Below are positions 1-12,739 of a DNA stretch of 64,000 nt, piece by piece. How positions within the stretch are numbered: the first letter of the stretch is position 1; each line of letters opens with the position of its first letter. Below the pieces are notes generated by a model. The model ran no database searches, was not told the DNA's origin, and saw only the letters and a list, made by a program, of their open reading frames with translations. Origin of the DNA: Caprella mutica (taxonomy: Eukaryota; Arthropoda; Malacostraca; Amphipoda; Caprellidae); assembly GCA_947561585.1 (NCBI GenBank), contig CANNZV010002329.1, forward strand, positions 1 through 64,000, read 5' to 3'. The position numbers were made by a program, and so were the translations under genes.

Positions 1-23
1 CTGTTATGGCTTTCTCACTGTGT

Positions 24-1570
24 AGGTACAAGAGGACACATAGGGACAAGAGGACACATAGGAAAAGAGGACACATAGGGACAAGAGGACACATAGGACA
101 AGAGGACACATAGGAAAAGAGGACACATAGGGACAAGAGGACACATAGGACAAGAGGACACATAGGAACAAGAGGACACATAGGTACAAGAGGACACAGG
201 TACAAGAGGACGCATAGGGACAAGAGGACACATAGGGGCAAGAGGACACATAGGGACAAGAGGACACATAGGGACAAGAGGACACATAGGACAAGGACAA
301 GAGGACACATAGGAACAAGAGGACACATAGGTACAAGAGGACACAGGTACAAGAGGACGCATAGGGACAAGAGGACACATAGGGGCAAGAGGACACATAG
401 GGACAAGAGGACACATAGGGACAAGAGGACACATAGGACAAGGACAAGAGGACACATAGGAACAAGAGGACACATAGGTACAAGAGGACACAGGTACAAG
501 AGGACGCATAGGGACAAGAGGACACATAGGGGCAAGAGGACACATAGGGAAAAGAGTACACATAGGGACAAGAGGACACATAGGGACAAGAGGACACATA
601 GGGACAAGAGGACACATAGGGACAAGAGGACACATAGGGACAAGAGGACACAAAGGGACAACAGGACACATAAAGACAAGAGGACACATAGGGACAAGAG
701 GACACATAGGGGCAAGAGGACACATAGGGACAAGAGGACACATAGGGACAAGAGGACACATAGGGACAAGAGGACACAAAGGGACAACAGGACACATAAA
801 GACAAGAGGACACATAGGGACAAGAGGACACATAGGGGCAAGAGGACACATAGGGACAAGAGGACACATAGGACAAGAGGACACATAGGAACAAGAGGAC
901 ACATAGGTACAAGAGGACACAGGTACAAGAGGACGCATAGGGACAAGAGGACACATAGGGGCAAGAGGACGCATAGGGACAAGAGGACACATAGGGGCAA
1001 GAGGACACATAGGGACAAGAGTACACATAGGGACAAGAGGACACATAGGGACAAGAGGACACATAGGGACAAGAGGACACATAGGGACAAGAGGACACAT
1101 AGGGACAAGAGGACACAAAGGGACAACAGGACACATAGGGACAAGAGGACACATAGGGACAAGAGGACACATAGGGGCAAGAGGACACATAGGGACAAGA
1201 GGACACATAGGGACAAGAGGACACATAGGAACAAGAGGACACATAGGGACAATTAAGAGGACACATAGGGACAAGAGGACACATAGGGACAAGAGGACAC
1301 ATAGGGACAAGAGGACCCAAAGGGACAACAGGACACATAGGGACAACAGGACACATAGGGACAATAGGACACATAGGGACAAGAGGATATATAGGGACAA
1401 GAGGACACATAGGGACAAGAGGACGCATAGGAACAAAAGGACACATAGGGACAAGAGGACACACATAGGAACAAGAGGACACATAGGGACAAGAGGACAC
1501 ATATATGAATAAGAAGGCACATAGGAACAAGAGGACACATATATAGGAACAATAGGAAACATAGAATCAA
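24..1570. repeat. 18-bp minisatellite array
   Basis: This is a tandem array of an 18-bp unit (plus strand GGACACATAGGGACAAGA) repeated about 80 times with point variants. A higher-order repeat is visible: the block starting GACGCATAGGG at 209 recurs at 356 and 503, a period of 147 bp, and the first two blocks look identical. A second higher-order period of 126 bp (7 units) links the AAAGGGACAACAGG variants at 652 and 778. The array decays at its right edge (1500-1570) into units with ATATAT insertions. Because 18 is a multiple of 3 and the unit has no stop on the minus strand, frames of over 500 codons appear there (hexapeptide M-C-P-L-V-P). I regard these as by-products of the repeat. Confidence 0.95.
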
Positions 1571-3358
1571 CATGACACATATTAGACCAATCGAGATTTA
1601 GATATTTTAACAACATTAGTATATTTAAGGGAAAGAAATAATAAATATGAAAAATAAATTGAAAGAAAATAGATATTTAGCTACAGAGTATAGAGGTTGA
1701 AGACTTGTTTGACGTACCTCTTATAACTTCAGGTGATTGTCGAATGAAGTGAATATATCCTTTTGTATATAAGTAGTTAAATTGTATTAGTATAGATAGG
1801 TTTTACTAATAGTTTTGATTATATTCCTCTGATTTTTGTAATAGATATAAAAAGAGTATAGGCTTATTTTTAGAGGATGAATTTTACATACAAATTTCTA
1901 CTGTTTTGGTTATCAAATATTAAAAACCATTGAAAATTATTAGAATTATTATTATAAGAAAATATATAGTGAAAAATATAAGATAGAGTTCATACGGAAC
2001 GGGGACATCCAACATACAACAGTTGGTTATGAAATTAATTCATTATTTTGTCCATTTCTTTACATCCATTCCTGACGATGAATATACATCTTCTCTATTT
2101 TCAAAGGTTGAATCTTAAAAATTTCCCACAGTTGATATTTTCTTCGCTTTCATCTTTATAAAATGTTCATATTATTTCACTACAAAATGTTAAAGGGCAG
2201 CAAAAGAAAAAAAATGATATCATTCAAATAATCTCTGGGTCATTATTACACATTTGTATAGCATTTTAAACCCAATTAGTCTTTTATAATGAGGTACATG
2301 TACACATATAATACGAAGTAAAGTACTTATTAAATTGTAGCCTTAATCATGTGGTACAACCATAATCATTAGGATCAAAATATAATTAAGGGTATTATGA
2401 TTGAAAATCAATGAACACTATAGAAATTGTAGGGGGGCATAATTACCAAATAATCACATAATTACAAAGTCACATAATTATATTAGCTAATCTGTTTATA
2501 ATAATCTTTTTATAATAATAGAATAATACAGGTATATAATTATAATTTTGATTGCCGATTGGTATCGTTAAGCTATATAGCACAAATGTATCACAATTAT
2601 TATAGAATAATAATTAGATTCACACTAACAATTTAATTGATCAAATGATTGTTGATTATACAACTAAATGTTGCATAATCGTAATATTAGTGTTTCAATT
2701 TAATAAAATTAATAACTTCTTATAATATAGGTTCGATTTGAATTTGGCTGTATTTAAAACAATCTCAATTCTTTATGTTTTTATTATTCAGGTTTATATT
2801 TCTGTTTCATTCCATTGTTTTGGATGACTATTATATATTTCGTGAGGCCTAGAATGAAACAATATAGTGTTATGCAACATTTTTAAGTTTACTTCTGCAA
2901 ATACGTGACGGAATGAAATGCACGGATCAGAGGTTGTGGATATGAGGAAGAGCACATTGAAAAATAGCAGAGGGAAGCAAATTTAGCAAATGGTAGGATA
3001 TTGAGAGCACTACAGTACGCGCATGTAGTGCAATGTGGGGAGAGATATGAATTGCAACTATGAAGACCCAGATGGTGAGCAAAAAGGAGTGCTTGAATAG
3101 GAGTAGTGGAGTTAGAGATTGTAAGTAGGTAAGAGGTAAAGAGAGGAGTAGCAGAGGGACTTTAGAGGGAGTGGATGGCGGAGTTTAGGAAGAAGAGAAC
3201 GCTTGGCCATAAAGGGAGCTTAAGAATGAACTGGAAGAGATGGGCAAGAACGAACTGCTTGTAAATTGGAGACAGAAGAAAAGAGAATCATATAAAAAGA
3301 TATTCGATATGTAGAGAGATGATCGGAAGACCTGGTACATTTTGTGATGGATTGTGGT
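1571..3358. other. Gene-free AT-rich stretch
   Basis: I see no gene here. The sequence is AT-rich with many stops in all frames. Roughly 2905-3340 is unusually purine-rich on the plus strand (runs of GAGG, AAGAGG, GGAGTAG), as is 4024-4160 on the other side of the inverted-repeat element. I cannot assign a function. Confidence 0.5.
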
Positions 3359-4024
3359 CAGCTGGAGGCAAGTCCTGAAAATTGGTCGCTGGGGCAATTC
3401 GTCACAGACAATTTGTCGTGGACGATTCGTTGTGGACAATTTGTTGTGGAAAATTCGTCGTTGACAATTGGTTGTGGACAATTCATCGCAGACAATTCGT
3501 TGTGGACGATTCGTAGCAGAAAATTCGTCTCATGCACTTTTCTATATCTTTTTCTATATTCGTATTTATATATTCAACACGATTTTATACCATTTTTGAT
3601 TCTTCAAATTGCATCCAGAGATTTTGAGTTGGTTTGATCTGAGGTTTTTAGATTTATGTAAATTACTCGTATTGTTGATACCAAATATTGATATTGTTTT
3701 ATTATTTAATTGTTTTTATCTATTTCAAATGTTTAATGAAAAATTTCGAAATGCGGAATATATAATTTCAAAATAATGGAAGATTACTTATTCATCAGAA
3801 AAATCTTTTGCATTGTAGATACCAAGTTATGAACATATTAATTATCCCATTTATTAATCTGAAGAAATGGAAGAAATGGAAAATACGGTGGATAAATGGA
3901 AAAGTTAAATATGAAACAAATTACTAATATGAAATATGGCGAAATGGAAAATATGGTGACGAATTGTCTGCGACGAACTTCCCGCAACCAATTCTTCGTG
4001 ACCAATTGTCCTAGCACCAGCTGG
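3359..4024. mobile_element. Foldback-like element A with repetitive arms
   Basis: The left arm (3359 to about 3530) is a degenerate tandem array of a roughly 15-bp module such as GACAATTCGTTGTGG. The right arm (about 3958-4024) carries the reverse complement (GACGAATTGTCTGCGACGAA and neighbours). Both outer ends carry CAGCTGG, and the inner sequence next to each end is also similar (for example AATTGGTC). The interior (3531-3957) is AT-rich without a coding frame. The architecture matches the elements at 10267 and 15925, but the arm modules differ and I did not find a clear target-site duplication. Membership in the same family is an inference. Confidence 0.5.
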
Positions 4025-7000
4025 AAGATGAGAGGGAAGAGGACTGTGGTGAGAGAGTTGTGGTGTGGAGATAAAGGAAGAAGACAGAAAGTGAAGTTTA
4101 GATGAGAATTTGAAGGAAGCTAGAGAAGACTGATTGAAAGAAAAGGAAGTGAATAAAGTGGATGGACCAATAAGAGGTATGAAAAGCAAGCCGGTGAAAA
4201 GGAATTTTTTGAGCAATCTTACTGAATGACAGATAGTCCATCAGTGGCAATATTCGAATAGCTATTTACAAAGTATTTTGTATTTTTCCTATTTTTCAAA
4301 CACATATTCTTACTTGAATGTTATCCATGTAGCTACACATACCTTTGATTCTGGCTCTGATGCTTTAAAAAAGAAATTGTTTCCAGAGATTCCAAATACA
4401 AAATTATAAACGTGTATGAGACCATTTTAAACTGTCTGCTTTTCATTTCCGTATTTATTCCACGTCATAATAGAAAATATTATTTATTTTATAGTATGTT
4501 TCATATTAATTTGCGTACTTAACTATATTCCAAAAATGAAACTTTAAAAAAATATATCAACTCGCATAGTAAAAAGTATCATTTATTATGAATGTTAACT
4601 CCATTTGAAGTAACACTCTGGTTCATTTGCTATTGCATGATATTGCACTAAGTCGAAATTAGCTTTCCTATAGAATTTACATGATGGAACATGTGATGAA
4701 CAAGTAAAATAAATAATTAAAATCTTACCAATATTCTATATATTATGTACCGCGATATTCGAATTAGGTATGTAGCTAATAATGTATTTTATTCATAGCA
4801 TCAAATTATTTTCTTTCACAATATAATAGAGAAATAAAATTCACCCACAATCTGAAACATCTCAAATATGCATTCATATAAAGAAATGGTACAATATTCT
4901 ACCTATTTATAATTCACCCAAATATTACAGACCTTCCTTGAATACTGTAGACAAATTCTTGCGAATCTTTGGAAGGAAACTGTTTCGAAATTCAAAGTCA
5001 TCCTAATTTAGATCATTTGAATTTATAAACAAGCTATAAAGCAGCTCATAGAGTATTTCAATCGATGAGTTCGCAGGCTTAGCGAAGCACCTGGTGGACG
5101 TTACGCAAGGCAGTCCAATCAAATGATAATTAGTTATTTGTTTTCAGTTACAATACAACACTGGTCTATTTTCAGCCTTTTCACGGTTATTTACTAATTG
5201 CAATGGAGAGAGATGTTAGTATGGTATCAGTAATTGGCCACTTGTATAATGTGTGTCATTGCGTCTGTTTAATTATTAGTGAGTTGAGCGTCTGCTTTGA
5301 AACCAAAGGCAATATTGATGACGTCATAAGAAAATTATAAACAAGAGACCCATAGAAGCAGTCTGAAAAGAAAGTGGGTTCATGAATGATGTCAATTAGC
5401 TCATATCAATGAAAAGCTCATGGGTGGTGAAAAGCTACTCTGTGAATGCAGTCATTAAGCAATTAATTCATTGAATATACATGAATATCAGCTAGAGTAC
5501 GGATATCTGAGTCCATGATGATTTACAGTGGTCGAGATCTAATAATTAAACAAGTAGACCTCTGGGATGTAGAAAGTATATTTTCTTGAGTAATTTATAA
5601 TAATTGAAATTACTCAAAATCTCCATATCAATGTCACAAAAAATCAAATTTTAAAGAAAACAATTCTGACCAGGAATATATATCAGTTATTCACTCTTAT
5701 TTAAAACTAAAATAGAGTTAATAAGTGACCCTAATGATGAAGTTTTAGGTGATATGATAACCCAAAGAATGAAATACAAGATATTCACAATAGAGTTGAA
5801 CTGCAACTTCATCTTGACTTAAATAAAGTTTGTGTAATTCATATTTTTGCGTCTGAAAATAATTAAGGGTGGAGTGATTTATAGTGGAGTGTTTTTTTTT
5901 TCATGATACCTACCATAAAATACCATAAAATGAACAAGTTAAAAGGGTTTCTAACAATTTCAAAGATATTAAACAAATATGAATGTGACCTAAATTTGAC
6001 TTCCCATGTCTAAATATATAACTTTAGTTTTCACTTGATACCTCTTTAATATGATTCCTCATTTAATATTTAAAATTGAGTAAATAAAACATGAAGCAAA
6101 TCAAATGTTGTTTGGTTTCTCAATCGTCATTAACAGTGAAATAATATATTGGAAGATGATTGAGGTAACATTGCAGCTGCGTACGTGTAGAACCTTTTTG
6201 TTGTGGCGTGTGCTTATCTGGAGTTTTACTCTTATTTTCATTATTCATATTTTAATTAATTTTCCAATTCCACAATTCGGTTATATTCAATCGAATAAAA
6301 TATAAATTTGAAGTTTCAATTTTTTTATTGATTCCTGTGATTAGAAGAAAATAAATTAAATGAGGATGGGGAAAGTGAAAGTTAAACTAATGAAAAATAC
6401 TCTGTTTTAATTAACATTAATTATCGTTCTATTAATTTATATCTCAAATGCATTGTGGGATTTCAAAATATTAATTGAAAATTTTGAAATTTGATTGCAA
6501 ACATTTATATGAGTTTGACTGTGTGTATAAAAATTATAGGAGTGGGGAACAGAAAAAACTGAAATCGTGATTATTTTCACTTCACCCAATATATAATGTT
6601 CACTTTTATAACTGAAAGCAATTTTGAATAACTGCATATCACATATAGAATGATGGTGTCATTTATCAGTATAATCACATCACCTTTCAATCAATGTTTA
6701 TCTATTTTTAATACCTCTGATTGAAGTTATCGAATATCTATAATTATGATATACTTCGCAAAATATAAATACATTACTTTAAATTATGAAAGGCTTGGAT
6801 AGATTCACAAGACTAGGTCATTTCATACCCATAATTGGTGTCTTGGAAATTTGAAGTTCTACCATTTTATTCCCGGTAAAACTATTTCTGAAACCTTCAA
6901 TTCCCAGTTTATGCACCTAATTACCTAGATGAATGATTAATAGTTAGAAAACATATAAAAGAAATCTATGCACCTTATGGTTGATTAAGTTCTTTAAAAA

Positions 7001-9108
7001 CAAAGTGATTAAGGTAAATAACAACTATATTTATCAAATGATAAATATAGAAATGTTTTTGAAATTGTTTCCAGACAACAACCAATAAACATTCAGTGGC
7101 AAAATTAAATGCAGTCTAAAATATGGGTAGATAGAATCACAGGCAAGGAACTGCTACATTTAAAGATGTCCCAAAACTGACTTGAATATCATTTGGTGGA
7201 ACATCAAGATCATTAAAATGAATTCTGTCAATTTTTTCATACCTTTACCAAGCATATATTTTGTCTGTTGGAACCAACCTGAGGGGAAGGGGGGGGGGGG
7301 TCAATGACACCCCCTCTCCCGAACCCTTAACCGGTCGCTGTTCTAACCATGTATATAATTATTTCTAGGACAGCACTATTTATCTTAATTGTTACTGAGC
7401 TTTATTTTTCGTTTTTTTAATGCTCCTATTAAATGTTTACTTAATTAGTTTTATTTGTTATTTAAATTAAATAGTAGCTGTCGAATTTCTTAAGTAAAAA
7501 TGTATGCTCGGTGTATAAACAACCTATTTTTCTAACATGGAGTAAGTGCAAAGTGCATTTTCCTGTCAGTGATTTTATTAAAGGCCTAGTTTAACACTCT
7601 CCATTATTTTCCGATATTTTCAAACACTTTTTCATTTACTTCGACAATGCAAGCAAAAATCAATCTCGATACCTATATGATTCCAATATATAATATTTCC
7701 CTTCTTTCACTAGCCATAAACTCTATAGAAGAGGCCGTCATTATACCTAAGCCTTTTTCTATCTAAATTTCTCGGTATTCCCAATCATGAACAATTCTAT
7801 TTTGGGGCAGCAATGCATTGTTATATTGGTACCTACCATTATCCCAATGGAGATTAGCTACCTGGTCTATATTTTATATCTCCATTTAGCCCTTCTAACT
7901 TTCAATGGCGAGTCTTTGTGGGGGATGAATTAAATCATGCATGAAAATCACATATTTCTTCTAAGTTTTGATATTATAAACTGTGTTCGGGAAAGGCATT
8001 TATATGTTATGTGTTAGTGCATCTTGCATTCTGAATATTTAATGATATGTAATACTGATTATTTAAGGACCTGACAGGCCTAGCTTTTATTACCAAATCA
8101 CGACTCAGTCTTATTTCACAAATAGTAATAAGAGCGATGTAAGACACAAGTAACTATAGGTATAATTAGTACTCCTTTATTAAACACTTAATTTTCCAAA
8201 ATTTCTGATAAAAGAATATTGTTTTAAGGGTTGTACTGTTGAAGTCTGTTCTACAGTGTTCAGTGTCTGTTGCCCTTTGATTAAAGTTCAAAGTAATAAA
8301 TGAATTAAAAGTTTTATAATTCAACCACCACTTAATTAACTCTTACTCAGTATAGGTACTTTGATTGATTTAATTGTGTTTTATTGAACAAACTAATTTT
8401 ATGATCTGTCAACTATTTTATGCAGTAGGATATATATTTGATTAGTTCTACATTTTCGAATACGTATGTAAGAAAAGAAAATATAAAAATTATAATAATA
8501 TATTCTATAACTTCTATACTCATTTGTACAATTATACCTGAATGTATCATGGATGGAAATGGAAGTTAAATAAAAGTTATTATGTACAGTTTTACGAGTC
8601 GAAAATATTGAACCGTTCGATACCATAAAATAGAAGATGTTTAATTTATACTCTATAATGGGAGATTTAATCGTCTTATTTGCAGCTTAACATTATGACT
8701 TCAAAGAGGGAAAATCACATAAAGACCAAAATAATTATTCAAAGTAAAGAAAATATCTCTCGAACAGAATATAAAAGTAATAAACCGTATTGAATTTGGT
8801 GAATTTCGAATGAAATTGCTAAAGAACAAAATGTATCATGCATGACAAAGCGGAAAACTGCCCGCCGCTTTTTTGAAACATTATTGGGTTGTAAACACGT
8901 TCAAAGAATTTTTAATTCTTCAATATGATTTAAACCACCAATAGAGAAAATACACAGTTAAAATATTGATGAACAGACTAGCGGATACAAATAAATATAT
9001 TAAGGCTTACTTTTCAAATAATGTTCTCTCAACTTCTTAAAGAAGATCAAAATATTTTCTTTCATAAATTAGAATTTTATCAGAATGTGTTTATATTATC
9101 AAACTAGA
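4025..9108. other. Gene-free AT-rich stretch
   Basis: No gene is recognised here. The small open frames (for example 6105-6305 and 8399-8626) are AT-driven and lack domain or codon signals. The only odd local feature is a G run at about 7293-7304, followed by a C-rich stretch (ACACCCCCT) that could pair with it, inside a GC-richer segment up to about 7345. This may be the edge of an old repeat. Confidence 0.5.
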
Positions 9109-9955
9109 TTGCGTGCACTCGGTAGAGTGCTTACCTTCGCCGTCACTTTGACCCGTTCCCTCCCAAAATCTAATATACTAGTAACCCAACAAGTTTCATG
9201 CATTATGGTTCAATACAGAAATTAAATATCTAATTTGTCTTTTATTATGAAATATTTATAGGTATAGAAATTTTGGAGGGGAAAACGTATATATGATAAA
9301 ACAATTATTCAGTTTTTTATTTATTTTTAGAAATTTCTCAGTAACAAAGGGAAACTTGTAATTTGTATTACCTTTGTAAAGTGTATACTAATTAGTAAAT
9401 ATTGAATTAATATAAATAGTACCATAAACATGAATATGAAACCAAGTAAAACTCAAATAACAATAACATGACAGCAAAAAGCAAATAACTATTATAGCAT
9501 TGCATTTTATGACTAGACAAATAAGTCTAGAAAAATATGCAGCATGCGATTAAAAAGAAAATGCATGCATATTGCATGCATTTAGCCGGCTTTTATGAAT
9601 AAGAACATCTGGCATGCATTTTCCATGCATTTAAGAATAAGTGCATACACCATGCATTTAATGCCACGTCACAACCATTAGTTATAAATGGCCTTGACCT
9701 TGATCTTTGACCTTGTATCTGATCGCTCCCAAAATCTAACAAAATGGTTCCTGCATATTGACCAATCGTCCCACCAAGTTTCTTGCAATATGGTTTCAAT
9801 TCTTTTTGAGTTATGGATGACTATGACCTTGACCTTTGACCATATTGCTTGCAAAATTCTACCAGAAGGTAATTTAGCTGAACAGTTTTTTAGTTATGCG
9901 AATAACAAGATGATAAATAAATAAATGCCGGTTAAAATATAATCTTTCGTAAATT
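9109..9955 (+). repeat. Interrupted copy of the nuclear-receptor-site repeat
   Basis: 9109-9222 matches the head of the fuller copy at 25985: the GCACTCGGTAGAGTGC-type start, then ACCTTCGCC, TTTGACCCG and CCAAAATCTAAT. The match breaks off after GGTTCAATA at about 9213 and resumes near 9680 (GTTATAAATGGCCTTGACC). It then runs to about 9955, ending in a version of the AAATTTGCGAAGGTAAT palindrome. About 460 bp in between looks like a nested insertion. The body contains TGACCTTGACCTTTGACC at 9826-9843, which on the minus strand is a DR1 hormone-receptor site fused to TCAAGGTCA. Confidence 0.7.
9538..9660. repeat. Cluster of GCATGCAT motifs
   Basis: Six or more variants of the palindromic GCATGCAT/CCATGCATTT motif lie within about 120 bp (AGCATGCG, AATGCATGCATATTGCATGC, GGCATGCATTTTCC, CCATGCATTT). 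The cluster sits inside the segment that interrupts the repeat copy at 9109-9955. It may be sub-repeats of the inserted element. No coding is seen. Confidence 0.5.
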
Positions 9956-10266
9956 TGTGAAGGTAATAATATTGCAAAAAAAGCAAAAAAACAAAACATG
10001 GATAAAGTAATCAAGTGACTGGCAATGTTCCTGCTGTTAATTTTTCAGACGCCAATGAATATATAGTCACTGTTAAATTCTATATTTCATCAAGAATAAT
10101 TTCACAACAAATTGTAGCTACAGTTAAATAATCATAAAAATGCTCTTCGTTTTATGGGTCTAGGACACTTTGTATAAGAAATACTTAATTTGTTTTATGA
10201 AGTGAATATATATATACTTTATGTTTTATATTATTACATAGATATCCATGTGTAATGATACAATAT

Positions 10267-11711
10267 TAGGGTGTGCAGACGTTTCGCCGACAGATGTTTC
10301 GTCGACAAGACGTTTCGTCGACAAGACATTTCGTCGACAAGACGTTTCGTCGACAAGACGTTCCGTCGACAAGACGTTTCGTGACAGAACGTTTCGTCGA
10401 CAAGACGTTTCGTCGACAAGACGTTCCGTCGACAAGACGTTTCGTGACAGAACGTTTCGTCGACAAGATGTTTCGTCGACAAGAAGTTTCGTCGACACAT
10501 TTTCGTAAATGGGATATTAAAACACTCTCTAATGTTACAAAACATGTACTTTAACAGAATAATGGTAAGGAAACTATTAAATCAACATCAATGTTTTTCT
10601 ACATTTAATACTAAACCAAAACTACTCAATAATAACAAATTATTTTAAAGTAATTTAATATTTTTGGGTCGAGTTACGTTTGTGAGTTTTGAAATTTAAA
10701 ACAATTTCATCTCAATAATTTACTTTTCATAATAATAAGATTTATATCGTCGGTTTTGTCATTGACAAGTCATTATCAGTAGGTAAATGCCCACTGTTCG
10801 ACTACTGCGAGTGTTTGGTAATTGAGTGGTAATTAATCCTAGATTGAATGACAAGATTTTATATTAAATACTCGCCGTTGAATGTTTATCGACATCTTAG
10901 ATCATTTTTTTTTTTACCAAAAAGTTATTCAGAGAAACAAGTGGTCGGTTTAAAATAGGAAATGAAACTGTACCCCATTTTCAAATTTTGATAATGTAAT
11001 AAAATATATTAAAAATCATCTCCAAGAAAAATATGAGCTTATTACATAATATTTAGAACTAATATATTATTATTAAAATTCTCAAAAGTACTCGATAAGA
11101 CACCTTTACCCGAGCAAATGAAAACTGTCCGAATGCTCCCGGTTCTCCCCTATACAATTTTTCAAATTACTTGGTAAAACAAATAATCTGTAATGTCGAT
11201 AAACATTCAACGGCGAGTATTTTATATAAAATCTTGTCATTCAATCTAGGATTACCACTCAATTACCAAACACTCGCAGTAGTCGAACAGTGGGCATTTA
11301 CCTAATAAAAATGGCTTGTCAATGACAAAACAGACGATATAAATTTCATCATTATGAAACGTAAATTATTTTAAATTTCAAAAATCACAAACTTAACTTG
11401 ACTCAAAAATATCAAATTACTTTAAAATAATTTGGTATTGTAGAGTAGTTTTGGTTTAGTATTAAAGTAGAAAAACGATTGAAATTTATTTAATAGTTTT
11501 CCTTTTTACAATAATTCTATTCTTTAATTTGATCGTTAGATACATTATTCTGTTAAAGTACATGTTTTGTATCATTACAGTGTGTTAATATCCCATTTAC
11601 GAAAATTTGTCGACTAAACATCTTGTCGACGAAAAGTCCTGTCGACGAAACGCCTTGTCGACGAAAAGTCCTGTCGACGAAACGTCTGTCGATAAAACGT
11701 CTGTCAACCTA
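10267..11711. mobile_element. Foldback element B (1.45 kb, long inverted repeats)
   Basis: The two halves are long imperfect inverted copies. The outer ends read TAGGGTGTGCAGACG (left) and, reverse-complemented, TAGGTTGACAGACG (right). The terminal part of each arm is a tandem array of a 16-bp module (GACGTTTCGTCGACAA), about 230 bp on the left and about 105 bp on the right, so the arms have expanded unequally. The inner arm parts are unique and pair over several hundred bp; for example AACGGCGAGTATTTTATATA at about 11200 pairs with its complement near 10865-10885. The loop (about 10920-11170) has no gene. A possible 5-bp duplication CAATA flanks the element (10261-10265 and 11712-11716). The layout is that of foldback elements, non-autonomous DNA transposons whose arms are built from short tandem repeats. 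Small frames in the arrays are repeat artefacts. Confidence 0.8.
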
Positions 11712-12391
11712 CAATAGTGATCTAAGCTGAATCATTTCGGCTTTCATATGAATCATTTCATATGAAAAATGTTCACATATCGATTACAGTTATGCAATTG
11801 ATACGCTTATCTGGTTGACGGTGTCTTTAAGTTATTAAGCTCGTTTAATAATTCCCAGTTGCTATATTAACTGTGTACTGTATCTAAAGTATCTAAAGTA
11901 ATTGTGATGATATATGTCTCTAATTACAGACTATCTCAAGTTTATGGGAAGAAGAAAAATAAGAAACTGTGTCTTTATTTTATATGAAATATAAAATATT
12001 AAAAAAGTTTGTAATAGCTTAATAATAAAAACAACGGCTATTTTCCCTTTAATAATGAAAAAAATATATGTATAATGTAAAATATAAAGAATGTACAGTG
12101 TACGTTTAATAATAAACGTTCAGTGGACGAATTTTACATTGGAGAAAGTATCCGTTAATCTATGAACTGAAGTAACATCGACACATGCCTCACAATTTTT
12201 TTATATAAAAGTGAGGTGAAATCATAGCGAGACCTGCCTCTACGTATTATAGTATATATCTCACTTTAAAATGCAAGTATGATTATAATGCCACATATTT
12301 TCTCTTTCAATTATTCTTCAATTAGAAATTTATACTATAATTGAACTAGAGTATAAACATTAAGTATGAAAATATTCTTGCAGAGCTCTAA
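11712..12391. other. No gene seen
   Basis: AT-rich sequence without a supported coding frame or repeat of note. Confidence 0.4.
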
Positions 12392-12739
12392 CTACTTCAA
12401 ATAAAGCAGCAAACTACAGTGCATATCCTCCCATTTCATTAATTTTGCCCCAGTGCCACATTTGATATTCTCCATCACTAATTTAATCCTGGCCAATGTG
12501 GATTTTGTAGAGACTTCATTCAGCTTCGAGAGCATCCTATATAGGTTGAAGCTGCAGCTTCGAGTCCTACACACCAGCACAGCATCCTTAGTTGCTTCTT
12601 GGCTGTCACTGTGTGAAGGCGTGTGCGCGGATTGCCAATGAGGGATAAATCCACGGAGATCGCTAACCTGCTTAGACTGTGCCAGTGCTTTCAAGTTAAC
12701 TTGATTATTCGAATGTAAATACTTATTTAGTTGAGGCAA
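12392..12739 (-). other. Unassigned 115-codon open frame
   Basis: A minus-strand open frame of 115 codons with less biased composition than its AT-rich surroundings (mixed polar residues, three cysteines, several S/T-rich stretches). I do not recognise a domain, and I see no flanking splice sites that would make it a clear exon. It could be a lineage-specific exon, a decayed transposon fragment or chance. Confidence 0.15.

Noticed and set aside
24..1570. CRISPR array
   Set aside because: The repeats are contiguous without unique spacers, and the DNA is eukaryotic. The same applies to the arrays at 14803 and 39838.
4..1616. Two minus-strand open frames of 508 and 533 codons
   Set aside because: They are the translation of an 18-bp minisatellite in two frames. 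The unit is a multiple of three without stops, so long frames are expected without any coding role.
7285..7345. G-run/C-run hairpin as a terminator or regulatory hairpin
   Set aside because: There is no gene nearby and the eukaryotic context gives such a hairpin no defined role. It is more likely part of an old repeat or slippage.
10226..10554. Overlapping open frames on both strands with R-R-N-V-L-S-T-type repeats
   Set aside because: They are translations of the 16-bp arm modules of foldback element B in several frames, with no start context or domain.
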